64,000 bases of DNA from Rhodococcus yunnanensis NBRC 103083 (GTDB taxonomy: Bacteria > Actinomycetota > Actinomycetes > Mycobacteriales > Mycobacteriaceae), in contig NZ_BCXH01000023.1 of assembly GCF_001895005.1 (NCBI RefSeq), positions 30,276 through 94,275 of the forward strand, read 5' to 3'. Of this stretch, positions 9,189 through 17,743 are shown one piece after another. The translations under genes were made by a program, and so were the position numbers. The notes below the pieces were generated by a model, which made no database searches, was not told the origin of the DNA, and was given only the letters and a program-made list of their open reading frames with translations. How positions within the stretch are numbered: position 1 is the stretch's first letter; the number at the start of each line of letters is the position of its first letter.

Positions 9189-9788
9189 TCAGTCTCCCTG
9201 ATACCTCTGTTCCTGCCAGGGATCGCCGTAGTCGTGGTATCCGTTGCGCTCCCAGAATCCAGGCTCGTCGCGCATCATCAACGTCAGCTTCTGCACCCAT
9301 TTCGCCGACTTCCAGAAATACAGGTGAGGCACGAGAAGCCTTGCCGGGCCGCCATGTTCGGGGTGCAAAGGCTTTCCGTCGTATTCGAATGCCAACCAGG
9401 CCTTGCCGCCGCGCAATTCGTTCAACGGCAGGTTGGTGGTGTAGCCGTCGAAACCGTGTGCCATGACATGCGTCGCCGAGGTCTCGATGCCGCCGAGGAA
9501 TGTATCGAGAGAGACTCCACGCCAGCGGGTATCGAGCTTGGACCACTTGGTGACGCAATGAATGTCCACCGTCGGTTTCTCGTCGGGGAGCGCGCGCATC
9601 TGCTGCCAGTTCCAGCGATGCTTCTCACCCATCTCGGTGGACACGGTGAACTCCCAACGATCGGTGTCGACTCTGGGAGTCGGACCCGCCGACAGCACGG
9701 GAAAGTCCGTCGCCAAATATTGGCCGGGTGGGGTTCGGCCGTCGTTCCCGCGGCGCTTGCCGTGGAAACCCTTCGAAACGATCGCCAT
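9189..9788 (-). CDS. Sulfite oxidase-like molybdopterin-dependent oxidoreductase
   Basis: 199 aa. Oxidoreductase molybdopterin-binding domain of the sulfite oxidase/MsrP (YedY) fold. The Mo-ligating Cys is in VDIHCVTKWSKLDTRW, and the sequence ends with LVPHLYFWKSAKWVQ and the family's glycine/aromatic segment. It has neither a Tat signal nor the C-terminal dimerisation domain, so it is probably cytoplasmic. The internal ATG is chosen because AGGAGG lies 5 nt upstream; the longer reading frame lacks this. The flavin reductase gene follows at 4 bp, implying a two-component enzyme. The substrate may be an S-oxide or N-hydroxylated compound, which is inference. Confidence 0.85.
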   Translation of the reverse strand: MAIVSKGFHGKRRGNDGRTPPGQYLATDFPVLSAGPTPRVDTDRWEFTVSTEMGEKHRWNWQQMRALPDEKPTVDIHCVTKWSKLDTRWRGVSLDTFLGGIETSATHVMAHGFDGYTTNLPLNELRGGKAWLAFEYDGKPLHPEHGGPARLLVPHLYFWKSAKWVQKLTLMMRDEPGFWERNGYHDYGDPWQEQRYQGD

Positions 9789-9912
9789 GGATCCTCCTGT
9801 GCAACAGGACTCGAAGTCTCCTCCTGCCAGGCACATTCTTTCAACTCGGACCACGCGTATGGTGCAGGTGAGACTGGAGCATCGGCGACGAGAGATGGGG
9901 ACGAGTCAGAAG

Positions 9913-10749
9913 ATGGCCATCACGGACCTGCGCGGAAAGAAGACGTTCATCACCGGGGCTGGAAGCGGAATCGGGCGTGCGAGCGCCGTTGCCGCGGCGC
10001 GGGCGGGGGCCGAGCTCTATCTCACCGACATCGACGAAACGAGCCTGCAGGCAACCGTCGACGAGCTGGGCGCGAGTGTCGCGCAGTTCGCTGCGTTCGA
10101 CGTCTCCGACTACGACGCCGTCACCGCGTTCGCGGGCACCGTGCACGACGCGGTCGGCAGCCTCGACATCGTGATGAACGTCGCCGGGATTGCCGCGTGG
10201 GGAACCGTCGAGAATCTCGAGCATCGGCACTGGAAGTCGATGATCGACGTCAACCTCATGGGCCCGATCCACGTCATGGAGAACTTCCTGCCGCCGATGG
10301 TGAAGGCGGGACGCGGTGGACATCTCGTCAACGTCTCCTCTGCGGCGGGGCTGATTCCTCTTCCATGGCACGCCGCGTACAGCGCAAGCAAGTACGGGCT
10401 GCGCGGTGCATCCGAGGTGCTTCGCTACGATCTCAAACGGCACGGAATCGGCGTCAGCCTCGTGGTGCCGGGTGGCGTCAAGACGGGGCTGGTCAACACC
10501 GTCGAAATCGCAGGCGTCGATCGCGAGGATCCGCGGGTGCAGAAGCTGCAGCATCGATTCGAGCAGCGCGCCGTCGAACCGGAGAAAGTCGCCGACGCCA
10601 TCATCACGGGCATCGTGAAGAACCGGTATCTCGTCTACTCGTCCAACGACATTCGCTTCGGCTACTGGTGGGCGCGCAAGTTCGCGCCGCCCTACGAGTT
10701 CGTGCTCCAGAAGGCCAACGATCAGTTCGGCAAGCTGCTGCGCACGTAG
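9913..10749 (+). CDS. Short-chain dehydrogenase/reductase (SDR)
   Basis: 278 aa classical SDR. It has the NAD(P) motif TGAGSGIG (about 15-22), NVAG (about 90-93), catalytic Ser in VNVSSAAG and YSASK (Tyr/Lys). A C-terminal extension ending FVLQKANDQFGKLLRT may contact membrane or lipid. Substrates in this large family are alcohols, sugars, steroids or fatty acyl compounds; none can be chosen here. An alternative ATG lies 18 nt upstream and neither start has a strong RBS. Its stop codon abuts the stop of convergent soxR with no spacer. Confidence 0.88.
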   Translation: MAITDLRGKKTFITGAGSGIGRASAVAAARAGAELYLTDIDETSLQATVDELGASVAQFAAFDVSDYDAVTAFAGTVHDAVGSLDIVMNVAGIAAWGTVENLEHRHWKSMIDVNLMGPIHVMENFLPPMVKAGRGGHLVNVSSAAGLIPLPWHAAYSASKYGLRGASEVLRYDLKRHGIGVSLVVPGGVKTGLVNTVEIAGVDREDPRVQKLQHRFEQRAVEPEKVADAIITGIVKNRYLVYSSNDIRFGYWWARKFAPPYEFVLQKANDQFGKLLRT

Positions 10750-11208
10750 TCACAGATCCACGTCGAGCCTGCGTGCACCGGGCCCGGACTTGGCCAACTC
10801 GTCGTTCGGGTTGGCCAGGGCGCAACTCGTCATCGACAGGCAACCGCAGCCGATGCATCCCGTCAGGTCGTCGCGCAGCCGGACCAGCTGGGCGATACGG
10901 TGATCCAGATCGGCGTGCCAGCGGGCGGACAACTTGGCCCAATCCCGTTTCGTCGGGGTGCGGCCCTCGGGTAGTTCGGCCAGTGCCTGCCGAATCTCGG
11001 CGAGCGGGATGCCGACCTTCTGCGAAATCCGGATGAACGCAACACGCCGCAGCGTCTCACGCGGGTAGCGGCGTTGATTGCCCGACGTTCGCCTGCTGAC
11101 GATCAGCCCCTGCTTTTCGTAGAAATGCAGGGCCGACACGGCGACCCCACTGCGCTCCGACAGTTGACCTGGGGTGAGTTCGCGGACGTTCCAGTCGGGC
11201 ATCGGCAT
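10750..11208 (-). CDS. soxR: Redox-sensitive MerR-type regulator SoxR
   Basis: 152 aa. MerR winged helix at the N-terminus (LTPGQLSERSGVAVSALHFY), a coiled-coil dimerisation helix, and the diagnostic [2Fe-2S] cluster motif C-x2-C-x-C-x5-C at Cys118, 121, 123 and 129. In actinobacteria SoxR responds to redox-active compounds and regulates efflux, reductase and SDR genes. The ATG at 11208 is favoured because TACCGT lies 7 nt upstream with no RBS, suggesting a leaderless mRNA; a second ATG is 6 nt inside. It is divergent from arcA and end-to-end with an SDR gene that may be a target. Confidence 0.92.
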   Translation of the reverse strand: MPMPDWNVRELTPGQLSERSGVAVSALHFYEKQGLIVSRRTSGNQRRYPRETLRRVAFIRISQKVGIPLAEIRQALAELPEGRTPTKRDWAKLSARWHADLDHRIAQLVRLRDDLTGCIGCGCLSMTSCALANPNDELAKSGPGARRLDVDL

Positions 11209-11214
11209 GTGTGA

Positions 11215-11269
11215 AACGGTAGTGCGTGAGACTACAGCGCACACGGGAGTGCACTTGCGCATTACCGTT
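11215..11269. promoter_or_regulatory. Symmetric divergent promoter region soxR/arcA
   Basis: Near-identical inverted arms, AACGGTAGTGCG (11215-11226) and CGCATTACCGTT (11258-11269), lie 6 nt from each start codon. Each arm reads TACCGT toward its own gene, a TANNNT -10 element 6-7 nt before the ATG, so both transcripts may be leaderless. The arms could also be an operator. Confidence 0.45.
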
Positions 11270-11274
11270 GAACG

Positions 11275-12519
11275 ATGACTGCAGAACTCGGTGCCGACTC
11301 CGAAGTCGGAACGCTGCGCACGGTGATGCTGCACCGCCCCGGTGACGAACTTCGGCGGCTCACCCCGCGCAACAACGATCAACTGCTGTTCGACGGGGTT
11401 CCCTGGGTCGACCGCGCGCAGGAGGAGCACGACGCGTTCGCCGATCTCCTGCGCGGCCGCGGCGTCGAGGTTCTGCTGCTGGCGGATCTGCTCGCCGAGG
11501 CCATGACCGTCAGCGGAGCCGCCCGCATGCAGGGGATTTCCGCCGCGGTCAACGAACGCAGATTGGGCCGCGCGCTCGCCCGTGACCTCGCAGTGCACCT
11601 GCGTGGGATCGCGCCGTCCGAGCTTGCGCAGATTCTGATGGCAGGGATGACGTTCGACGAACTGCTCGCCGCCGAGTCCGGAGAACCCGAGCTCAACGGC
11701 GCGTCGCTGGTGAGGCGTATGCACCACGGCGGCGACTTCGTGATCGATCCGCTACCGAATCTGCTGTTCACGCGCGATTCGTCGTTCTGGATCGGCAACC
11801 GTGTTGCCATCACCTCGCTCGCGCTGCCTGCGCGGTTGCGCGAGACCACGCTGACCGACCTGATCTACGCGTTCCATCCGCGATTCCTCGGCGTCCGCCG
11901 AGCGTACGAATCCAGGACCGCGCCGGTCGAAGGCGGAGACGTGCTGCTGCTCTCGCCCGGTGTGGTCGCCGTGGGTGTCGGCGAACGGACGACGCCTGCA
12001 GGCGCGGAAGCTTTGGCACGCAGTCTGTTCGAAGACGAGCTGGCGCACACGGTGCTGGTGGTACCGATAGCGCAGGAGCGCGCGTCGATGCATCTGGACA
12101 CCGTCTGCACCATGGTCGACGTCGATGCAGTGGTGATGTATCCGGCGATTCGAGACACGCTGTCGGCGTTCACGATTCGCAAGGAGGACACCGGCGTCAC
12201 CATCCGCGGCGCCGATCCCTTCCTCGACGCCGCAGCCGACGCCATGGGTATCGGCAAACTCCGCGTCATCGACACCGGCCTCGACCACGTCACCGCCGAA
12301 CGCGAACAGTGGGACGACGGAAACAACACTCTCGCCCTGGCGCCCGGTGTCGTCGTCGCCTACGAACGCAACGTCGAGACCAATGCACGGCTGGAGGCGT
12401 CGGGCATCGAGGTGCTGCGGATCAGCGGATCGGAACTCGGTTCGGGACGCGGAGGGCCGCGGTGTATGTCGTGTCCGGTTGCCCGAGACAGTGTGGCTTC
12501 GCCACCCGTGCGCGCGTAG
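11275..12519 (+). CDS. arcA: Arginine deiminase
   Basis: 414 aa. Hydrolyses L-arginine to citrulline and ammonia in the cytoplasm. It has family length and motifs: EVGTLRTVMLHRPGDEL at the start, PNLLFTRDSS (about 161-170), EGGDVLLLSP, HLDTVCTM, and the catalytic Cys397 in GGPRCMSCP near the C-terminus. No ornithine carbamoyltransferase, carbamate kinase or antiporter gene lies next to it, so it is not in a full ADI operon here. A TACCGT 6 nt before the ATG and the lack of an RBS suggest leaderless transcription. The gene lies next to the PMT/rsmI region, as in mycobacteria. Confidence 0.95.
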   Translation: MTAELGADSEVGTLRTVMLHRPGDELRRLTPRNNDQLLFDGVPWVDRAQEEHDAFADLLRGRGVEVLLLADLLAEAMTVSGAARMQGISAAVNERRLGRALARDLAVHLRGIAPSELAQILMAGMTFDELLAAESGEPELNGASLVRRMHHGGDFVIDPLPNLLFTRDSSFWIGNRVAITSLALPARLRETTLTDLIYAFHPRFLGVRRAYESRTAPVEGGDVLLLSPGVVAVGVGERTTPAGAEALARSLFEDELAHTVLVVPIAQERASMHLDTVCTMVDVDAVVMYPAIRDTLSAFTIRKEDTGVTIRGADPFLDAAADAMGIGKLRVIDTGLDHVTAEREQWDDGNNTLALAPGVVVAYERNVETNARLEASGIEVLRISGSELGSGRGGPRCMSCPVARDSVASPPVRA

Positions 12520-12537
12520 TCGGGTTCCGAGGTGGTG

Positions 12538-12885
12538 TCACAGAATCTCGCGGACCTTCTCCGCCGGCCGAGCCAGGACCGTTCCCTGGTCCGTGACGAC
12601 GATCGGGCGTTCGATGAGGATGGGGTGTGCCACCATCGCGGCGATGAGTTCGTCCTCGGAGGCGTCCTGCAGGCCGAGTTCCTTGTAGACGGCCTCGCGC
12701 TTCCTGATGGCCTGTGACGCCGTCAACCCGGCGTCGTCGAGCAGCTTCCGAAGACCGTCCTTCGTGGGCGGCGTCTCCAGGTACTTGACGACGGTCGGTT
12801 CGATTCCGGCTTCCTGGATCAGCTTCAGCACCGTCCGGGAGGTGTTGCAGCGGGCGTTGTGATAAATCGTCGCGGTCGTCGTCAT
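12538..12885 (-). CDS. ArsC-family arsenate reductase (glutaredoxin-type)
   Basis: 115 aa, thioredoxin-fold ArsC/Spx-type protein. The single active-site Cys is in YHNARCNTSRTVLK (about Cys13), followed by the family motifs KYLETPPT, LLIERPIVV and ARPAEKV. Members reduce arsenate with glutathione or mycothiol plus glutaredoxin; some relatives (YfgD-like) have other substrates. No other ars gene is adjacent, so a housekeeping thiol role is possible. An upstream in-frame GTG would add six residues. Confidence 0.85.
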   Translation of the reverse strand: MTTTATIYHNARCNTSRTVLKLIQEAGIEPTVVKYLETPPTKDGLRKLLDDAGLTASQAIRKREAVYKELGLQDASEDELIAAMVAHPILIERPIVVTDQGTVLARPAEKVREIL

Positions 12886-12939
12886 GTGTGTAGATAGTGC
12901 CACTGTTTACGTATCGAGCGTGTCGGGTAGGCGACCGCC

Positions 12940-13605
12940 ATGACTGATCGACGAGTAGTGATTGCCGGAGGACACGGAAAGATCGCCCAGCACCTCATCG
13001 AGGTGCTCACCGCGCGAGGAGATCGCGCAGTGGCGCTGATCCGAAATCCGGACCATGTCAACGCAGTCACCGCGCTCGGCGCTCTGCCCGAGGTGATCGA
13101 TCTGGAGTCCGCGTCGGTAGAGGAGGTCGCACGCGTGTTGCACGACGCCGATGCCGCGGTCTTCGCTGCCGGAGCAGGACCGTCGGGCGGTATCGAGCGC
13201 AAGGACACCGTCGACCGTGCCGCCTCGGTACTGCTGGCCGACGCGGCCGAGAAGGCGGGTGTGACGCGGTTCGTCCAGATCAGCTCGTTCGGAGCAGGCG
13301 AGCCGGTAGCCGACGACGCCGAGGACACGTGGAAGGCGTACATCGCCGCGAAGACCGCGGCGGAAGAGGATCTGAAGGCGCGCAGCGCGCTGGAGTGGAC
13401 CATCGTCCGACCGGGCGGGCTCACCGACGACGACGCCACCGGGCACGTGACGCTGTCGGCTCCTCCGCTCGAGCGAGGCACGGTGCCGCGGGCGGACGTC
13501 GCCGCCGTCGTTGCGGCACTTCTGGAGACACCCTCGGCGGCAGGCAAGACCGTCATGCTCACCTCGGGCGATACTCGAATCGAGGACGCTGTCCACGGTG
13601 TGTGA
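12940..13605 (+). CDS. NAD(P)-binding atypical SDR / NmrA-like protein
   Basis: 221 aa. Rossmann fold with a GGHGKIAQHL nucleotide motif at the N-terminus (about 10-19), DAAVFAAGAG, and the atypical-SDR pattern WKAYIAAKTAAEEDLKA with WTIVRPGGLTDD. This is the signature of SDR_a5/NmrA-type proteins, used as redox sensors or quinone/NADPH oxidoreductases. Substrate unknown. It is divergent from the ArsC gene and 19 bp upstream of a GntR regulator in the same direction, so these two may form an operon. Confidence 0.85.
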   Translation: MTDRRVVIAGGHGKIAQHLIEVLTARGDRAVALIRNPDHVNAVTALGALPEVIDLESASVEEVARVLHDADAAVFAAGAGPSGGIERKDTVDRAASVLLADAAEKAGVTRFVQISSFGAGEPVADDAEDTWKAYIAAKTAAEEDLKARSALEWTIVRPGGLTDDDATGHVTLSAPPLERGTVPRADVAAVVAALLETPSAAGKTVMLTSGDTRIEDAVHGV

Positions 13606-13624
13606 CGCGTGATAGAACGTCCGC

Positions 13625-13978
13625 ATGGATGTGCACATCGACTCCGCGTCGAAGACCCCTCTGTTCGAGCAACTGCGCGCAGGGATACTCGCGCAGGTTC
13701 GTAGCGGGAAGTTGATCGCGGAGACGAAGATTCCCACCGTGCGCGGACTGGCCGAGGAGCTGGGAATCGCGCCGCACACCGTCGCGAAGGCATACAAGGA
13801 ACTCGAGGCGCAGGGCGTCATCGAGGCTCGCGGCAGGCTCGGGACGTTCATCGCGTCGGGCGGCGATCCGACCGAGGACAGTGCCGCGCGAGCAGCTGTG
13901 GCCTACGTGGCGGAGGTGCGTGCACTCGGCTTGTCCGACGATCGAGTGCGACAGCTCGTCGAGCGCGCCTTAGGTTGA
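13625..13978 (+). CDS. GntR-family regulator, YtrA subfamily
   Basis: 117 aa. Short GntR winged helix of the YtrA type: it starts MDVHIDSASKTPLFEQLRAG, with the recognition region LAEELGIAPHTVAKAYKELE (about 40-59) and GTFIASG wing, then only a small helical tail (about 80-117) instead of a large effector domain. YtrA-type regulators usually control adjacent ABC transporters, but none is present here. It follows the NmrA-like gene by 19 bp and may regulate that gene or the following DoxX gene. Confidence 0.9.
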   Translation: MDVHIDSASKTPLFEQLRAGILAQVRSGKLIAETKIPTVRGLAEELGIAPHTVAKAYKELEAQGVIEARGRLGTFIASGGDPTEDSAARAAVAYVAEVRALGLSDDRVRQLVERALG

Positions 13979-14038
13979 CGCTTCAACCTTGATGTGCAAG
14001 GGTGGGCGGGTCCCATTGCCGTGCCCGAAGGATTCTTC

Positions 14039-14470
14039 ATGAACTCGACCATCTTCCGCGACATCGCAGCCCTGGTTGCCCGTATCGGCCTGGGCATCGT
14101 CTTCATCGCCCATGGCTGGCAGAAGCTCAACACCAACGGACTCGACGCCACCAAGGCGGGCTTCGAAGGTATGGGCGTCCCGCTTCCCGCCGTGTCCGCA
14201 TACTTCGCGACCTTCGTCGAACTCATCGGTGGTGTTGCGCTCGTGCTCGGCATCTTCACCCCGATCGTCGGCATCCTGCTGTTCCTCGACATGCTCGGCG
14301 CATTCCTGTTCGTGCACTACGACCTCGGGGTCTTCGTGACCGAAGGTGGCTACGAACTGGTCGTCGCACTCGGTGTCGGCGCATTCGCGCTCGCTGCGTT
14401 CGGTGCCGGTCGTTTCAGCCTCGACGGTGTGTTCGGCGGCAAGACGAGCTTCGCCAAATCTCGCGCATAG
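14039..14470 (+). CDS. DoxX-family membrane protein
   Basis: 143 aa, four predicted TM helices (about 8-28, 45-68, 72-92 and 100-120). Family motifs: ARIGLGIVFIAHGWQKL, FVELIGGVALVLGIFTP and LLFLDMLGAFLFVH. DoxX proteins in mycobacteria form a membrane complex with SodA and SseA that resists oxidative stress; others support thiosulfate:quinone oxidoreductase. Partners are not adjacent here. GAAGGA lies 7 nt upstream of the ATG; the longer in-frame extension lacks an RBS. Confidence 0.88.
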   Translation: MNSTIFRDIAALVARIGLGIVFIAHGWQKLNTNGLDATKAGFEGMGVPLPAVSAYFATFVELIGGVALVLGIFTPIVGILLFLDMLGAFLFVHYDLGVFVTEGGYELVVALGVGAFALAAFGAGRFSLDGVFGGKTSFAKSRA

Positions 14471-14571
14471 CGCACGTGCAGTAGACGAACCCTGGGGTCT
14501 GCAGGTCTTCGCTGCCACATACATCCACGCGTTATCGGACGAACCCGACCTCGATAGTGCTTAGGTGAATC

Positions 14572-16197
14572 ATGGCAACGAATACCGAGCGATCCCAGGG
14601 TTCGGCCGGTTCGAACGGCCCGGACACGAACTTTCTTCCCGGCGACCAGCAGCCCCGCACCGATTTTCTGGTCTTCGGTATCACCGCAGCGATCACCGCG
14701 GCCATTCTCGTCTGGGGCCTGGTGGCCGCGGACTCTCTCGATTCGACCACATCCACCGTCCTGGACTGGTTGGTGAAGAACATCGGTTGGCTGTTCATCA
14801 TCGCCGCATCCGGATTCGTGATCTTCTCGATCTATCTGGCCGTCGGCAAGTTCGGCAAGATACCGCTCGGCAAGGACGGTGAGAAACCCGAGTTCAAGAC
14901 CGTCAGCTGGATCGCCATGATGTTCAGCGCGGGCATGGGCATCGGACTGATGTTCTTCGGTGTTGCAGAACCCTTGTCGCACTTCGTGACTCCACCTCCC
15001 GGGTCCGACGGGACCATCGGTTCGGCGATGGCGACGACGATGTTCCACTGGAGCCTGCATCCCTGGTCCATCTACGCCGTCGTCGGCCTGGCAGTTGCAT
15101 ACGGAACGTACCGAAAAGGCCGCAAGCAGTTGATCAGCTCGGCGTTCATCCCGTTGCTCGGTCGTCGGGCAGAAGGCCCGATCGGCAAGGTCATCGACAT
15201 ACTCGCCATCTTCGCGACCATGTTCGGCACCGCCGCCTCGCTCGGGCTCGGGGCATTGCAGATCGGTTCGGGGTTCGAGGTTCTCGGCTGGTTGGGCGAA
15301 TCGGGGACACTTCTGCTCGTCGCCATCGTCGCATTGCTGACGCTCGCCTTCGTCGCGTCCGCGGTGTCCGGCGTCGCCAAGGGAATTCAGTGGTTGTCCA
15401 ACATCAACATGGTGCTGGCCCTGATTCTGGCGGTATTCGTCTTCGTGGTCGGCCCGACGGTGTTGATACTCAACCTGATTCCGACGACCGTCGGGGACTA
15501 TGCCAGCGATCTGGTGCACATGTCGGCCAGGTCGGCCGCCGCGGGGGACAACGGCGAAACCGCGAGCTGGCTGTCGTCGTGGACGATCTTCTACTGGGCG
15601 TGGTGGGTGTCGTGGACCCCGTTCGTCGGCATGTTCCTCGCCCGAATCAGCAGGGGCCGCACCGTCCGTGAGTTCATCGTCGGTGTCGTCCTGGTACCGA
15701 GCGCCGTCAGTCTCGTCTGGTTCTCCATCTTCGGAGGCGCGGGAATCGCCGAGCAGGAGAACGGAATCGACCTCGCCGGCCGCGACAGTACCGAATCCCA
15801 GTTGTTCGGCATGCTCGACAATCTGCCTCTCGCAGGCATATCCAGCGTTCTCGTCATGGTGCTCGTGGCCATCTTCTTCGTCTCGGGCGCCGACGCGGCG
15901 TCGATGGTCATGGGCACTCTCAGCCAACGAGGAACCCAGGAACCGAGCCGCTGGGTCGTCATCTTCTGGGGCGTGTCGACCGGCGGAATCGCGGCGCTGA
16001 TCCTGTGGACCGGCGGCGAGGATGCGCTGAACGGGCTGCAGACGATGACCATCATCGCGGCGGCACCGTTCGTCATCGTGATGATCGGGCTCTGTATTGC
16101 GCTCTATCGGGACCTGTCCTCGGATCCGCTGGTCAGGCGGCCGCGAATCAGCGCCACGAAGGCAACCACAACTCCTGCTGCCACAGCTCGGGAGTAA
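14572..16197 (+). CDS. BCCT-family betaine/carnitine/choline transporter
   Basis: 541 aa, about 12 TM helices. BCCT signatures: FSAGMGIGLMFFGVAEPLSH (about 120-139), FHWSLHPWSIYAVVGLAVAY, and WTIFYWAWWVSWTPFVGMFLARISRGRT (in the family's conserved helix 8 region). It imports trimethylammonium osmolytes by Na+ or H+ symport. The charged N-terminal tail of about 30 residues and a short C-terminal tail may sense osmolality, as in BetP. The 3' end overlaps the convergent mannosyltransferase gene by 50 nt. No glycine betaine synthesis genes are adjacent. Confidence 0.93.
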   Translation: MATNTERSQGSAGSNGPDTNFLPGDQQPRTDFLVFGITAAITAAILVWGLVAADSLDSTTSTVLDWLVKNIGWLFIIAASGFVIFSIYLAVGKFGKIPLGKDGEKPEFKTVSWIAMMFSAGMGIGLMFFGVAEPLSHFVTPPPGSDGTIGSAMATTMFHWSLHPWSIYAVVGLAVAYGTYRKGRKQLISSAFIPLLGRRAEGPIGKVIDILAIFATMFGTAASLGLGALQIGSGFEVLGWLGESGTLLLVAIVALLTLAFVASAVSGVAKGIQWLSNINMVLALILAVFVFVVGPTVLILNLIPTTVGDYASDLVHMSARSAAAGDNGETASWLSSWTIFYWAWWVSWTPFVGMFLARISRGRTVREFIVGVVLVPSAVSLVWFSIFGGAGIAEQENGIDLAGRDSTESQLFGMLDNLPLAGISSVLVMVLVAIFFVSGADAASMVMGTLSQRGTQEPSRWVVIFWGVSTGGIAALILWTGGEDALNGLQTMTIIAAAPFVIVMIGLCIALYRDLSSDPLVRRPRISATKATTTPAATARE

Positions 16198-17683
16198 TCG
16201 GCATGGCCGTCAGTATCGGCCACAACCAGATGAAGTTCGCGATCACCAGGCCCACGTAGAGGCACACCAACAACAGGCCGGTGCCTCTACGTTCGGCCGA
16301 CGCCCGAGCCGATCCGATGATCTGCCCGAGCACCAGCGCGAAACCCATCACCATGAACGGCGCGAGCGCGACCGCATAGAAGTAGTACATCTGGCGGTCG
16401 AGTGTGGTGAACCACGGGAGAAAGCCTGCGGCATAACCGGTCAGAACCACGGCGAAACGCCAGTCGCGACGCGCGAACACCATCCACATGCACCACAACA
16501 ACATCGGCACCGCGAGCCACCACATCGCCGGGGTGCCGATCAGCATGATCGCCTTGACGCACGACGACGCCGAGCAGCCCTGCACGTTCTCGCCGTCGGC
16601 GAAGTAGTAGAGCATGGGGCGCAACCCCATCGGCCACGTCCACGGCTTCGACTCCCAGGGGTGACGGTTCCCCGCCGAGTTGGTCAGGCCCTCGTGGAAC
16701 GAAAGAACGTTGCCGCTGTAGTACCACAGCGATCGCAGTGCGCCCGGCACGAACGAGAACGGACCGTCGGTGCCGATCTCGTTCCCGACGGCATGACGGT
16801 CGACACCGTTCTCGCTGGCGAACCACCCTGCGTACGTGCAGAGGTAGACGATCACGGGGATGACGACGAGTGCGTACAGTGCGGGGCCGATGTCGCGAAC
16901 CGCGGTGCCGATCCAGGGCCGAGACACACCGTTCGCACGTCGGGCAGCAAGATCGAAGGCGACACAGAGCAGTCCGAAGAACGCGATGAAATACAGGCCC
17001 GACCATTTGGTGCCGCACGCGAGGCCGAGCATGATGCCTGCCCCGAACCGCCACCATCGGACACCGAGGCGGGGACCGAATTCGGTTGCATCGATACGTC
17101 CTTCGGCACGCACCTTCGCCATACGTGCACGCACGTCGTCCCGGTCGACGACGAGGCAACCCATCGCCGCCGTGACGAAGAAGGCCAAGAAGATGTCGAG
17201 CATCCCGATCCGAGAGGACACGAAGGTGACACCGTCGACGATGAGCAGGATGCCCGCGATGGCACCGACGAGCGTCGACCGCGCCAACCGTCGTACGATC
17301 CGAATCACGATCAGTACCAGCAGAGTTCCCATGAGGGCAGCGGAGAAGCGCCAACCCCACCCGTTGTACCCGAACAGCGCCTCGCCTACCGCGATCAACT
17401 GCTTCCCGACGGGCGGATGCACAACCAGACCGTAGGCTGGATTGTCCTCGATCCCGCCGCCCGTCAGTACCTGCCAACCCTGCGGCGCATAGTGCTTCTC
17501 GTCGAACACCGGAGTCCCGGCGTCGGTGGGATACCGCAGCATCGCGAAGCGCGTGATCGCCGCGACGGCGGTGAGTACGAGCGTGACGATCCATCCCCGC
17601 CGACGATCGTCGTCCCGGTAGTGGTCGGCCGCAGGAGACGTTGGACCGGGACTGACAACGAACCGCTCGGTCGACAAGGTCAC
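16148..17683 (-). CDS. Polyprenol-phosphate-mannose--protein mannosyltransferase (PMT family)
   Basis: 511 aa integral membrane GT-C/GT39 enzyme that transfers mannose from polyprenyl-phosphomannose to Ser/Thr of secreted proteins during Sec export. After a TM helix at about 30-50 comes the catalytic acidic loop (YPTDAGTPVFDEKHYAPQG, with the DE pair). The PMT pattern HPPVGKQLIAVGE follows, with many TM helices and the end WLPSWR. It is orthologous in position to Rv1002c. The GTG start is preceded by TACGAT 6 nt upstream with no RBS, suggesting a leaderless mRNA. Its last 50 nt overlap the convergent BCCT gene. Confidence 0.93.
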   Translation of the reverse strand: MTLSTERFVVSPGPTSPAADHYRDDDRRRGWIVTLVLTAVAAITRFAMLRYPTDAGTPVFDEKHYAPQGWQVLTGGGIEDNPAYGLVVHPPVGKQLIAVGEALFGYNGWGWRFSAALMGTLLVLIVIRIVRRLARSTLVGAIAGILLIVDGVTFVSSRIGMLDIFLAFFVTAAMGCLVVDRDDVRARMAKVRAEGRIDATEFGPRLGVRWWRFGAGIMLGLACGTKWSGLYFIAFFGLLCVAFDLAARRANGVSRPWIGTAVRDIGPALYALVVIPVIVYLCTYAGWFASENGVDRHAVGNEIGTDGPFSFVPGALRSLWYYSGNVLSFHEGLTNSAGNRHPWESKPWTWPMGLRPMLYYFADGENVQGCSASSCVKAIMLIGTPAMWWLAVPMLLWCMWMVFARRDWRFAVVLTGYAAGFLPWFTTLDRQMYYFYAVALAPFMVMGFALVLGQIIGSARASAERRGTGLLLVCLYVGLVIANFIWLWPILTAMPITPELWQQELWLPSWR

Positions 17684-17711
17684 ATGCCGATCGTAAGGGG
17701 CGGCGATGCGT

Positions 17712-17727
17712 ACACCACCGGTGGTGT
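17712..17727. promoter_or_regulatory. Perfect 16-bp palindrome between PMT and rsmI
   Basis: ACACCACCGGTGGTGT is fully self-complementary. It sits 28 bp upstream of the PMT start (around the -35 position of its putative leaderless promoter) and 16 bp upstream of the rsmI ATG. It could be an operator for either divergent gene. Confidence 0.4.
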
Positions 17728-17743
17728 GCGAAATACTGGAACC

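Noticed and set aside
11209..11274. Classical SoxR box
   Set aside because: No CCTCAAGTTAACTTGAGG-like sequence is present in the gap.
14350..15927. 525-codon open frame antisense to the BCCT transporter
   Set aside because: Composition (Asp/Arg/His-rich) is that of an antisense shadow; the plus strand has a clear transporter.
16097..17743. Long open frame upstream of rsmI that would give an 827-aa protein
   Set aside because: It is the antisense of the PMT gene; RsmI homologues start at the ATG at 17744.
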